A DNA stretch of 64,000 nt from Shinella zoogloeoides (lineage in GTDB: Bacteria > Pseudomonadota > Alphaproteobacteria > Rhizobiales > Rhizobiaceae): positions 1-64,000 of the forward strand of contig NZ_QNUJ01000004.1 of the NCBI RefSeq assembly GCF_003574625.1, in the 5' to 3' direction. Numbering within the stretch: position 1 is the first letter of the stretch; each line of letters starts with the position of its first letter. Below the pieces are notes generated by a model that was not told the DNA's origin, did no database searches, and saw nothing but the letters and a program-made list of their open reading frames with translations. The position numbers and the translations under genes were made by a program. Positions 7,856-16,811 of this stretch are shown here, in pieces.

Positions 7856-9048
7856 GCGCTTTTCTTTCCTGCTTCGAGAGTTTCGAGTTCCGCCATGACG
7901 GCGTCGGTATGTTCGCCGAGCCGCGGGCTCGGGCGGTCGTAGACGAGCGGCGTGCCGGAGAAGACGATGGGCGTGCGCACGCCGGGGATGAGGTTTCCGT
8001 CGGCATCCGGCAGGTCGACGCGCAGGCCCCGGGCCTTCACCTGCGGGTCTTCGAAGGTCTCGGCGATGGAGTTGATCGGCCCGGCCGGAACGCCCTCGCG
8101 CTCGCAGGCCTCGAGGAGGTCGGCCTTGCTGATCGCCGCCGTCGCGCCGGTCACGAGGCGGCGCACCTCGCCGCGATTGGCGACGCGGGCGCGGTTGGTG
8201 GCGAAGCGCTCGTCGTCGGCAACACCGGCAAGCTTCAGGATGCCGCAGAGCTTGCGGAACTGCCCGTCATTGCCGACGGCGAGGATGATGTGGCCGTCGG
8301 AGGCCGGCACGACCTCGTAGGGCGAGATGTTCGGATGCGCGTTGCCGAGCCGGCCCGGGGCCTTGCCGGAGGCGAGGAAATTCATGTTCTGGTTCGCCAT
8401 GACGGCGGACTGCACGTCGAGCAGCGCCATGTCGACATGCTGGCCCGTGCCGGTCTTCATGACATGGATGAGCGCGGCCTGGATGGCGCTGACGGCGTAG
8501 ATGCCGGTGAAGATGTCGGCGATGGCGACGCCCGCCTTCATCGGCTCGCCGTCCGGCGCGCCGGTCACCGACATGAAGCCGGACATGCCCTGCACGATAT
8601 AGTCGTAGCCGGCACGGGCGGCATAGGGGCCGTCCTGGCCGAAGCCTGTGATGGAGCAGTAGACGAGCTTCGGATGCTGCTTCGCGAGGCTCTGGTAGTC
8701 GAGGCCGTATTTGGTGAGGCCGCCGACCTTGAAGTTCTCGATCACCACGTCGGCCGTCGCGATGAGGCGATGGACGGTCTCACGGCCTTCCTCGGTCTTG
8801 AGGTCGAGGGCGATGGAGCGTTTGCCGCGGTTGGTGGAGTGGTAATAGGCGGCGGAAAGGTTCTCGCCGTCCTTGCCCGTCACGAAGGGCGGGCCCCAGG
8901 CGCGCGTGTCGTCGCCGCCGTCGGGGTTCTCGATCTTGATGACGTCCGCGCCGAGGTCCGCCAGCATCTGGCCGGCCCAGGGGCCCGCGAGAACCCGCGC
9001 CAACTCGATGACGCGGATGCCGGCCAGCGGCAGGTTCGACTTGTCCAT
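7852..9048 (-). CDS. Class III CoA-transferase (CaiB/BaiF family)
   Basis: A 398-residue cytoplasmic enzyme of the family that includes formyl-CoA:oxalate CoA-transferase, CaiB and alpha-methylacyl-CoA racemase. The N-terminus PLAGIRVIELARVLAGPWAG and the segment GVAIADIFTGIYA with the probable catalytic Asp178 are diagnostic. The start at 9048 is chosen because GGAGGGAG lies just upstream; an open frame extends back to 9177 without a good start. It is the first gene of a two-gene unit with the ThDP enzyme (4-base overlap). The pair probably activates an organic acid as a CoA thioester and then cleaves or condenses it; this is inference from the family pairing. The acid itself cannot be named. 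Confidence 0.9.
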   Translation of the reverse strand: MDKSNLPLAGIRVIELARVLAGPWAGQMLADLGADVIKIENPDGGDDTRAWGPPFVTGKDGENLSAAYYHSTNRGKRSIALDLKTEEGRETVHRLIATADVVIENFKVGGLTKYGLDYQSLAKQHPKLVYCSITGFGQDGPYAARAGYDYIVQGMSGFMSVTGAPDGEPMKAGVAIADIFTGIYAVSAIQAALIHVMKTGTGQHVDMALLDVQSAVMANQNMNFLASGKAPGRLGNAHPNISPYEVVPASDGHIILAVGNDGQFRKLCGILKLAGVADDERFATNRARVANRGEVRRLVTGATAAISKADLLEACEREGVPAGPINSIAETFEDPQVKARGLRVDLPDADGNLIPGVRTPIVFSGTPLVYDRPSPRLGEHTDAVMAELETLEAGKKSA

Positions 9049-9231
9049 CCCGTGCTCCCTCCAGGGCATTTCCAACACCATGGCGGGCGCGCGACGGTGC
9101 CCGCCGGGCGTCCCGGCCCGTTTTCCATTGGATAACAAAAAGCCGGAGGGCAGGATAGCGGGGTGCACGGGGGACATGATGACGGGTTCGACTGACTTGA
9201 TGCCTGCCGCGTGCGCCTTGCGCGCCTTGGG

Positions 9232-10176
9232 TCAGATCGGTGTCGAAACCGTGGGAATGGTCGCCGTCTTGTTGATCTTCCGTTCGCGCCAGATGACGTA
9301 GAGGCCCGAGGCGATGATGATGGCGATGCCGAGCCATTTCACCGCATCCGGCAGATGGCCGAAGACCCACCAGCCGAGGATCGTCGCCGAGACGATCTCC
9401 AGATATTGCAGCGGAGCGAGCGTCGAGGCGGGCGCCGAGCGGTAGGCATAGACGCCGAGCACGCCGGCGATGGTGGCGGCGACGGCCGCGCCCGCGATGA
9501 AGAGCGTGTGTTTCACATCCGGCATGACGGGGGTGAGCATGGCGATGCCGGCCTTGCCGCCGACGATGAGAAGCATGCCGGCGAAGAGTGCGCCCCACAG
9601 GCCGGCATAGAACTGCATCGACCACGGGTCCTCCTTCTGCGCCACCATGCGGGTGAGCAGGAAGAAGAGGGCGAGCGAGGCGGCGGCCACCACCGGCAGG
9701 AGGGCGATGAGGCCGACTTCCTGCAGGCTCGGCTGGATGACGAGCAGCGAGCCGAGGAAGCCGACGCCGCAGGCCGTGTAGCGTCGCCAGCCGATGGTCT
9801 CCTTGAGGAAGATGGAGCCGAGGATGGTGAGGATGATCGGCTCGACGAAGAAGATGGCGATAGCATCGGCCACCTCCATGACGGCGAGCGGCGTGACGAA
9901 GCTGATCATGGTGATGGCCATCAGCAGGCCGCGGGCGGCGTGCAGGCCCATCTTCCTCCAGCTCACGTCGAACAGCGAGCCGCGCATCAGGCAGATCGGC
10001 CCCAGAACCGTCATCTGGAAGAGAAGCCGCACGAAGGTGATCTCCGTCGCCGGAACGGCGGTGACGGCGAGCTTGGCGAAAATGTCGATGATCGGCGAGA
10101 TGAGCACCGAAAGAACCATGAGGAAGAGCCCAAGGCTCACCTCGTTGCGCAGCGGCGTTGCGGCGGTCGTGCTCAT
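9232..10176 (-). CDS. EamA/DMT-superfamily transporter
   Basis: A 314-residue integral membrane protein with about ten hydrophobic segments and the duplicated EamA pattern of drug/metabolite transporters. The first half contains FVEPIILTILGSIFLKE and the second PLQYLEIVSATILGWWVFG, the usual conserved stretches before TM5 and TM10. The ATG at 10176 overlaps the TGA of the alpha/beta hydrolase in ATGA, which supports this start over the upstream one at 10221. Substrates of this family range from amino acids and nucleosides to drugs and cannot be read from sequence. The gene is co-transcribed with the hydrolase and lies 184 bases before the CoA-transferase gene. Confidence 0.9.
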   Translation of the reverse strand: MSTTAATPLRNEVSLGLFLMVLSVLISPIIDIFAKLAVTAVPATEITFVRLLFQMTVLGPICLMRGSLFDVSWRKMGLHAARGLLMAITMISFVTPLAVMEVADAIAIFFVEPIILTILGSIFLKETIGWRRYTACGVGFLGSLLVIQPSLQEVGLIALLPVVAAASLALFFLLTRMVAQKEDPWSMQFYAGLWGALFAGMLLIVGGKAGIAMLTPVMPDVKHTLFIAGAAVAATIAGVLGVYAYRSAPASTLAPLQYLEIVSATILGWWVFGHLPDAVKWLGIAIIIASGLYVIWRERKINKTATIPTVSTPI

Positions 10177-11132
10177 GCTTTTTCCGGTAGCCGGCGTCTT
10201 TCCTCGACAACCCGACGACACCAGCCGGCAAAGGCGTCGATGGCGGGATCGCGCAGCGCCGGGCTTTCGTTCAGCGTTTCGTGACGCATGCCGCGATAGA
10301 CGATCGCGGTGACATCCTCAAGTCGTGATTTTTTCAACCGCCTTGCAAAGGCGTGTGTCGCGCGGCCATGGTCGGTCGCCGGGTCCTCCTCGCCGCCGAC
10401 GAGGTGGATGGGCAGCGTCTTCGGCAGGCGCGCAAGGCCTTCCACCGAGGCATCGGCATAGGTGACAGTGAAGATGTCGAGCCACATCGACACATTGACG
10501 TCGAAGCCGCAGAGCGGGTCGGCGATATAGGCGTCGACCTCGCCCGGCTCGTGCGACAGCCAGTCGAACTCCGTCCGCCGGCCGGCAATGGCCTTGCTCC
10601 AGGCGCCGAAGGTGAGCCGCGGCAGGAGCCCGCTCGGCACGTCCGAGCCCTTCAGCATGCGCTCGGCCATCAGAATGGCCTGCGCCAGCCGTCCGGCAGC
10701 GCCCGGTTCGAGGTTGGAATTCCAGACGGCGAGCGCGTCGATGTCGGCTGGATGCGCCTCAGCGAAGGCGAGCGCCAGCAGGCCGCCCATCGAATGGCCG
10801 AAGAGCACGACCGGCAGGCCGGGATGCGCGCCGACGGCCAGGTCTCGCACGGCGCGCATGTCCTCGACGACACGCCCGATGCCGTTTCGCGGCGCGAACT
10901 GGCCGCGCGGCGCATCCGGCGCGGTGGTGCGGCCGTGGCCGCGATGGTCGTGGGCATAGACGTGGAAGCCTTCGCCCGCCATGCGGCCGGCGAAGGCCGC
11001 GTAGCGCGCGCTGTGCTCGGCAAGGCCATGGCTGAGAAGAAGAATGCCGCGCGCCTCGCCCCGCGCCGGCTCATGCCGCAGCGCCAGCGTCGCCCCGCTC
11101 GGGCTCTTCAGCGTCCTGAACTCTGAAAACAC
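10173..11132 (-). CDS. Alpha/beta hydrolase, monoacylglycerol lipase-like (PldB/YtpA type)
   Basis: A 319-residue serine hydrolase of the Hydrolase_4 (serine aminopeptidase S33) type. It shows LLSHGLAEHSARY for the oxyanion region, YAHDHRGHGRT, the nucleophile elbow GHSMGG, and a late GMRHETLNE with the catalytic His. No signal peptide is present. The GTG at 11132 is preferred because GGGAGGA lies 6 bases before it, while the open frame further upstream has no site. Homologues hydrolyse monoacylglycerols or lysophospholipids. It is the first gene of a pair with the EamA transporter (ATGA overlap). It is transcribed divergently from ettA. Confidence 0.88.
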   Translation of the reverse strand: MFSEFRTLKSPSGATLALRHEPARGEARGILLLSHGLAEHSARYAAFAGRMAGEGFHVYAHDHRGHGRTTAPDAPRGQFAPRNGIGRVVEDMRAVRDLAVGAHPGLPVVLFGHSMGGLLALAFAEAHPADIDALAVWNSNLEPGAAGRLAQAILMAERMLKGSDVPSGLLPRLTFGAWSKAIAGRRTEFDWLSHEPGEVDAYIADPLCGFDVNVSMWLDIFTVTYADASVEGLARLPKTLPIHLVGGEEDPATDHGRATHAFARRLKKSRLEDVTAIVYRGMRHETLNESPALRDPAIDAFAGWCRRVVEERRRLPEKA

Positions 11133-11355
11133 GGCACGTCCTCCCTCGGAAAGGTCAACGCGATTTGCGGGGGGAAGACAATGGGAGGTGGCATCTATTT
11201 TTCGATTTCCCGCCTGCTTCGCTATTCTTCGTGCGAAATCACCTGCCTGCCGAAGCTTGGGGCGCGGCGGCTGGGGACGGGGCTTTCGCTGATTGCCGCG
11301 GGCGGAGAATTCACCTACATAGCGGGCAAATTTGTCCGATCCGGAGCGCGTTTTC

Positions 11356-13005
<1,650 letters not shown>

Positions 13006-13036
13006 GTGGGGGTAGGCGAAAGGATGGTGGGCGAAT

Positions 13037-13182
13037 GCCCCTCATCCCGCTGCCGCGACCTTCTCCCCGCAAGCGGGGAGAAGGAGCATTGCCGCCCTGT
13101 TTTCCTTCCTTTTGGAAAAGCGTTGCCACAACTCCCTTCTCCCCACTTGCGGGGAGAAGGTGTCGGCAGGCGGATGAGGGGC
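13037..13182. repeat. Mosaic palindromic repeat, copy B (146 bp)
   Basis: GCCCCTCAT/ATGAGGGGC termini, with the left arm CCGCTGCCGCGACC and the right arm of the TGTCGGCAGGCGG type, so its arms are arranged as in copy A. Both hairpins of the CTTCTCCCC...GGGGAGAAG type are intact. It lies between ettA and its terminator. Confidence 0.85.
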
Positions 13183-13210
13183 AGCGCCCTTCCATCGTCG
13201 TTCACTAGCA

Positions 13211-13234
13211 AACCCCGGCTTGCCGGGGTTTTTC
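13211..13234 (+). terminator. ettA: Rho-independent terminator after ettA
   Basis: The stem AACCCCGG (13211-13218) pairs with CCGGGGTT (13223-13230) around a CTTG loop and is followed by TTTC and further T. It ends the ettA unit before the ArsR-type operator. Confidence 0.8.
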
Positions 13235-13297
13235 TTTATCCCTGTTGATGGGAAGATCGGCGGCATGGAATGGCTCTTGTGCGGCGTCGATTAATCG

Positions 13298-13315
13298 CAT
13301 AAAGATATCTTTATG
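13298..13315. promoter_or_regulatory. Perfect 18-bp operator palindrome before the ArsR-methyltransferase gene
   Basis: CATAAAGATATCTTTATG is a perfect 9+9 inverted repeat that ends 17 bases before the start codon at 13333. ArsR-family regulators bind such palindromes at their own promoters. The combination of an ArsR-methyltransferase fusion with metF matches the SahR regulon (SAM cycle) described in Proteobacteria, so this is probably the autoregulatory site controlling the regulator and metF together. Assignment to SahR is inference. Confidence 0.7.
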
Positions 13316-13332
13316 TCTTGATTGGAAAGATC

Positions 13333-14340
13333 ATGGGCGAGATGCAGAAACTCGGACTGGACGATATCGTGGAGATCCTGAAGGCGGCGGGCGAGCCGAC
13401 GCGCCTTCGCCTTCTCGCGCTGCTTTCGCATGGCGACCTCACCGTGACGGACCTCACCGACATTCTCGGCCAGTCCCAGCCGCGCATCTCGCGCCATCTC
13501 AAGCTCCTTGCGGAAGCCGCGCTCGTCGATCGTTATCAGGAGGGCGCCTGGGCCTTCTTTCGTCTCGGGCAGGGGGGCGTCGCCGTTTCGCTCGCCCGGC
13601 AGCTGCTCGACGCCATCGATCCGGCGGATGCGGTGTTCGCCCGCGACGACGAGCGGCTGCGGGCGCTGAAGCGCGTGCGCGCCGACAAGGCGCAGGCCTA
13701 TTTCAGCCGCAACGCGGCGGAGTGGGATGCGGTGCGGCGTCTCCATGTCAGCGAGGCGGAGGTCGAGGCGAAGCTTGCGGCGATGATCGGCACCGAGCCG
13801 GTCGACGCCTTCCTCGATCTCGGCACGGGCACCGGGCGCATTCTTCAGCTTTTCGAAGGTCTCTACCGGCGCGGCGTCGGCGTCGATGCCAGCCGCGACA
13901 TGCTGGCGGTCGCCCGCGCCAATCTCGACCGCGCCGGCATCACCAAGGCGTCCATCCGCCACGGCGACATCTTCAATCTGCCGCTGGAGCGCGACGAGTT
14001 CGACGTCGTGACGATCCATCAGGTGCTGCACTTCCTCGACGAGCCGGAGGCGGCGATCGCCGAGGCCGCGCGCATGCTGGCGCCGGGCGGCAGGCTCGCC
14101 ATCATCGACCTTGCCCCGCACGCGCTGGAGCACCTGCGCGACGAGCATGCCCATATCCGCCTCGGCTTCTCCCACCAGACCATGTCCGAATGGCTGGAGC
14201 GGGCAGGGCTCTCCGTCGAGGAGGTCGTCGATCTCAAAGCCGCGCATCCGGATGCCGGTGCGCTCACCGTGACCATCTGGCTTGCCCGCGACCAGCGCGC
14301 GGAGGCGGCCGACCCCATTGCGATCCGCAGAAGGAGTTGA
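13333..14340 (+). CDS. ArsR-family regulator fused to SAM-dependent methyltransferase domain (SahR-like)
   Basis: A 335-residue fusion. Residues 1-85 form a winged helix of the ArsR type (EPTRLRLLALL, then QSQPRISRHLKLL as recognition helix). Residues 120-320 form a class I methyltransferase fold with the SAM motif FLDLGTGTGRI at 160-170. No metal-binding cysteine pair is seen in the HTH, so metal sensing is unlikely. Fusions of this type upstream of metF are known as SahR-like regulators that sense S-adenosylhomocysteine. ATG 13333 is preferred, with GGAAAG four bases before it; TTG 13318 is also open. metF starts one base after its stop, so the two form an operon. A catalytic methyltransferase role is possible but less likely. 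Confidence 0.85.
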   Translation: MGEMQKLGLDDIVEILKAAGEPTRLRLLALLSHGDLTVTDLTDILGQSQPRISRHLKLLAEAALVDRYQEGAWAFFRLGQGGVAVSLARQLLDAIDPADAVFARDDERLRALKRVRADKAQAYFSRNAAEWDAVRRLHVSEAEVEAKLAAMIGTEPVDAFLDLGTGTGRILQLFEGLYRRGVGVDASRDMLAVARANLDRAGITKASIRHGDIFNLPLERDEFDVVTIHQVLHFLDEPEAAIAEAARMLAPGGRLAIIDLAPHALEHLRDEHAHIRLGFSHQTMSEWLERAGLSVEEVVDLKAAHPDAGALTVTIWLARDQRAEAADPIAIRRRS

Positions 14341-14341
14341 C

Positions 14342-15244
14342 ATGAAGCCGGCGACCGTCACGCCAGGGGGAAAGGCCCTTCGCCTGTCCTTCGAATTCTT
14401 CCCGCCCAAGACGCCGGAAGGCGAAAGCCAGCTCTGGGAAACGGCTGGCGCGCTTTCCGCCTATGATCCGGGCTTCATGTCGGTCACCTATGGCGCGGGC
14501 GGCACCACGAAGGTGCCGACGCTGGCGACGGTCGGCCATCTCCTGAAAATGGGCCTGCCGGCCGCCTCGCACCTTACCTGTGTCGGTGCGACGAAGGAGG
14601 AGACCCATGCCGTGGTCGCCGACTTCCAGGGTGTCGGCGTCAAGCATTTCGTCGCGCTGCGTGGCGACCCGCCGGGCGGCGTCGGCGCGCCGTACCAGCC
14701 GCACCCGGGTGGCTATGCCAATGCGGCCGAGCTCGTCGCGGGCCTGCGCGGCCTCGGTTTCGAGATCTCCGTCTCGGCCTATCCGGAAAAGCATCCGCAG
14801 AGCCCGGATGTCGCCGCCGATATCGACATGCTCAAGCGCAAGGTGGATGCGGGCGCGACGCGCGCGCTGACGCAGTTCTTCTTCGAGAACGACGATTTCG
14901 AACGCTACCTGGAGCGGGTCCGCAAGGCGGGCATCTTCATCCCGATCGTGCCGGGCATCCTGCCGGTGCACAATCTCTCGCAGGTCCAGAAATTCGCCGG
15001 CATGTGCGGCGCCACCGTGCCCGGCTGGCTGGCCGACCGCCTCGGCCCGGTCGACGACCGGCCGCAGGAGCGCGCGGCCGTCGCGGTGGAGCTGGCGATC
15101 CGCCAGGTGGAGGATCTCATCGCCCGCGGCATCGACGAATTCCACTTCTATACGATGAACCGGTCGACACTGGTCTCGGCGGTCTGCGACGGCGTCGGTT
15201 TCGCGAAGGCGGAACGCAGCCGTGCAGCGGGCGCTGCGGCCTGA
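14342..15244 (+). CDS. metF: Methylenetetrahydrofolate reductase
   Basis: A 300-residue flavoprotein of the bacterial MetF family. The N-terminus LSFEFFPPKTPEGE, the stretch FMSVTYGAGG and FFFENDDFERYLERV are conserved landmarks of the FAD-binding TIM barrel. It reduces 5,10-methylene-THF to 5-methyl-THF, the methyl donor for methionine synthase. The start follows AAGGAG and lies one base after the regulator stop. Its place behind the ArsR-methyltransferase gene and the palindromic operator points to control by the methionine/SAM cycle. Length is typical of the family. Confidence 0.96.
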   Translation: MKPATVTPGGKALRLSFEFFPPKTPEGESQLWETAGALSAYDPGFMSVTYGAGGTTKVPTLATVGHLLKMGLPAASHLTCVGATKEETHAVVADFQGVGVKHFVALRGDPPGGVGAPYQPHPGGYANAAELVAGLRGLGFEISVSAYPEKHPQSPDVAADIDMLKRKVDAGATRALTQFFFENDDFERYLERVRKAGIFIPIVPGILPVHNLSQVQKFAGMCGATVPGWLADRLGPVDDRPQERAAVAVELAIRQVEDLIARGIDEFHFYTMNRSTLVSAVCDGVGFAKAERSRAAGAAA

Positions 15245-15274
15245 CGCCTTCTGAAACCCCTTCCTGAAAATGAA

Positions 15275-15306
15275 AATGCATGGCGCCGTCTCCGGGGCCA
15301 TGCATT
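15275..15306 (-). terminator. Hairpin terminator for the 25-codon minus-strand gene
   Basis: A perfect 10-bp stem AATGCATGGC/GCCATGCATT (15275-15284 with 15297-15306) is followed on the minus strand by TTTTCATTTTC. On the plus strand there is no T-run, so it serves the small minus-strand gene more than metF. Confidence 0.65.
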
Positions 15307-15373
15307 GCTTTGAATGGGTTTCGGCAGGGTTTCTCGATTTAGCCCCTGACCTTTCTGCTTCGCTTGTGCCGCC

Positions 15374-15451
15374 TCAGATGAAGATCATCGTCGCGACGAA
15401 GAGGAACGCTGCACCGATCATCAGAACATTCAAGGAATGTGTGAGTCCCAT
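15374..15451 (-). CDS. 25-residue hydrophobic membrane peptide
   Basis: A short frame of 25 codons starts at ATG 15451 with AAGGAGG a few bases upstream, an almost perfect ribosome binding site, and ends at TGA. The peptide begins MGLTHSLNVLMIGAAF and ends with a hydrophobic run FLFVATMIFI, so it is essentially one membrane-spanning helix. A hairpin with a T-run lies downstream on the same strand, giving it the look of a free-standing transcription unit. It does not overlap any other gene. No function can be assigned. Single-helix peptides of this size often modulate membrane complexes or act as toxins, but no antitoxin RNA or partner is visible. Confidence 0.6.
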   Translation of the reverse strand: MGLTHSLNVLMIGAAFLFVATMIFI

Positions 15452-15741
15452 GGCTGACCTCCTTGCGTCTACGGTTCGATATTACGACCGAAAAAAGCGG
15501 GTTGGAAAGGTGTTTTGTTGCTGCGTTGCAACATCAGGCCCGCGCCGGACCGTTATTCACAATGCTAACCTGCTGAATTTCCTCCATTTTCGTACTCGCC
15601 ACAAAAAAATCACAATCCCTACCGGATGACGAATGCCGACATTGTGCATTTACCATTGTGGCGCAAGCCGCACCCGCAATCCGCCGGATTGCCATGAAAC
15701 GGCCGGAAAGGCGCTTTGTTCCGCCATGCTCCGCACCGGCC
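15452..15741. other. Intergenic stretch upstream of the small peptide gene
   Basis: No gene is supported here. The part next to the peptide gene is AT-richer than its surroundings and contains TAATAT on the minus strand (about 15480), a possible -10 box of the peptide promoter. No convincing -35 box was found. The rest is unassigned sequence after the convergent EamA gene. Confidence 0.4.
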
Positions 15742-16680
15742 TCAGCCGGCCCTGAAACGGGCGAAGACGCGGCCGTCCAGCACCACGAGGCCCATGAGGA
15801 CGAGCGCCATGCCCAGCATTCCGAGCGGCGTCAGCCGCTCGCCGAGGAAGAGCATGCCGGCGAGAATGGCGCTGGGCGGCACGAGCAGCGTGACGAGCGA
15901 GGTGTTGGTGGCGCCCGCCGCGGCCATGATTCGGAAGAAGAGGATGTAGCCGTAGGCGGTGGAGAGCAGCGCCAGCGCCAGCACGGCGAGGACGGCCGAC
16001 AGTGGGGGCAGGGGAAGCTGCCAGGGCGAATCGGCGACGAGCGACACCGGCAGCACCAGCAGTGTCGCGGCGGTGAGCTGGCCGGCCGCCGTGACCGGCG
16101 GGGCGATGCCGCGGAAGCGTTTGCCGTAGGTCGCGGCGAGGCCGTAGGAGATGGCGGCGAAGACCGGCAGGATGACCGCCCAGAGCGGCGGGCCGCCGTC
16201 GCCGGTGAAAGGCGCCAGCGCCCGCGGGCCGATCAGCACCGCCGTGCCGAGAAGGCCGATTAGGCAGCCTGCGACCTTCTGCGGGGAGAGCTTCTCGTCC
16301 ACCGTCATGCTGTTGGCGATCAGCACGGTGAAGATCGGCGTCGTCGCGTTGAGGATGGAGGCGAGCCCCGCGCCGATCTGCGTCTGGCCGAGGAAGATCA
16401 GGAGATGCGGCACGGCGTTGTTGATGAGGCCGAGCAGCAGGAATTCGCGCCAGCGGGCGCGCAGCGTCGGATAGATGTCGAAGCGGCCGGCGATATAGAT
16501 ATGCAGGGCAAGCGCCGCGATGCCGACGCGCAGCAGCACCAGCGTTGCGGGCGGCACATAGGCGACGGCGACGCGGGCGAAGAAGAACGAGCCGCCCCAG
16601 ATCATGCCGAGAAGGGCGAGCAGGCCCCAGGTCTGGATATTCATGCGCGTCGGCGCGGCCGCAAGCGACTGTTGCATCAT
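15742..16680 (-). CDS. EamA/DMT-superfamily transporter
   Basis: A 312-residue protein with about ten hydrophobic segments and two EamA repeats. It starts with WGLLALLGMIWGGSFFFARV, the usual first helix of EamA permeases, and contains NNAVPHLLIFLGQ and LVPPSAILAGMLFLGERL, the conserved ends of repeats 1 and 2. Start: GGGGGGA lies immediately before tandem ATG codons, so 16680 or 16677 is likelier than 16695. The role is export or import of an unknown small metabolite. It is not closely similar to the EamA transporter at 9232. A terminator hairpin of the upstream mltB-type gene lies just before it, so it is probably expressed on its own. Confidence 0.88.
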   Translation of the reverse strand: MMQQSLAAAPTRMNIQTWGLLALLGMIWGGSFFFARVAVAYVPPATLVLLRVGIAALALHIYIAGRFDIYPTLRARWREFLLLGLINNAVPHLLIFLGQTQIGAGLASILNATTPIFTVLIANSMTVDEKLSPQKVAGCLIGLLGTAVLIGPRALAPFTGDGGPPLWAVILPVFAAISYGLAATYGKRFRGIAPPVTAAGQLTAATLLVLPVSLVADSPWQLPLPPLSAVLAVLALALLSTAYGYILFFRIMAAAGATNTSLVTLLVPPSAILAGMLFLGERLTPLGMLGMALVLMGLVVLDGRVFARFRAG

Positions 16681-16719
16681 TCCCCCCGAATGCATCCGGC
16701 GGACGGATGCGGTGCGACA

Positions 16720-16759
16720 GAAAAGCGGCGCTGCCCGGTTTCGGTCGGGCAGCGCCGCT
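16720..16759 (-). terminator. Strong rho-independent terminator of the lytic transglycosylase gene
   Basis: A perfect 14-bp GC-rich stem (16724-16737 with 16746-16759) around an 8-base loop is followed on the minus strand by TTTTC. It lies about 50 bases after the stop of the mltB-type gene. Confidence 0.85.
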
Positions 16760-16811
16760 CAGGTCGTGACAGTCCTATCGCACCGGGCGGCGGCTTGCCA
16801 CCCGATTTCCG

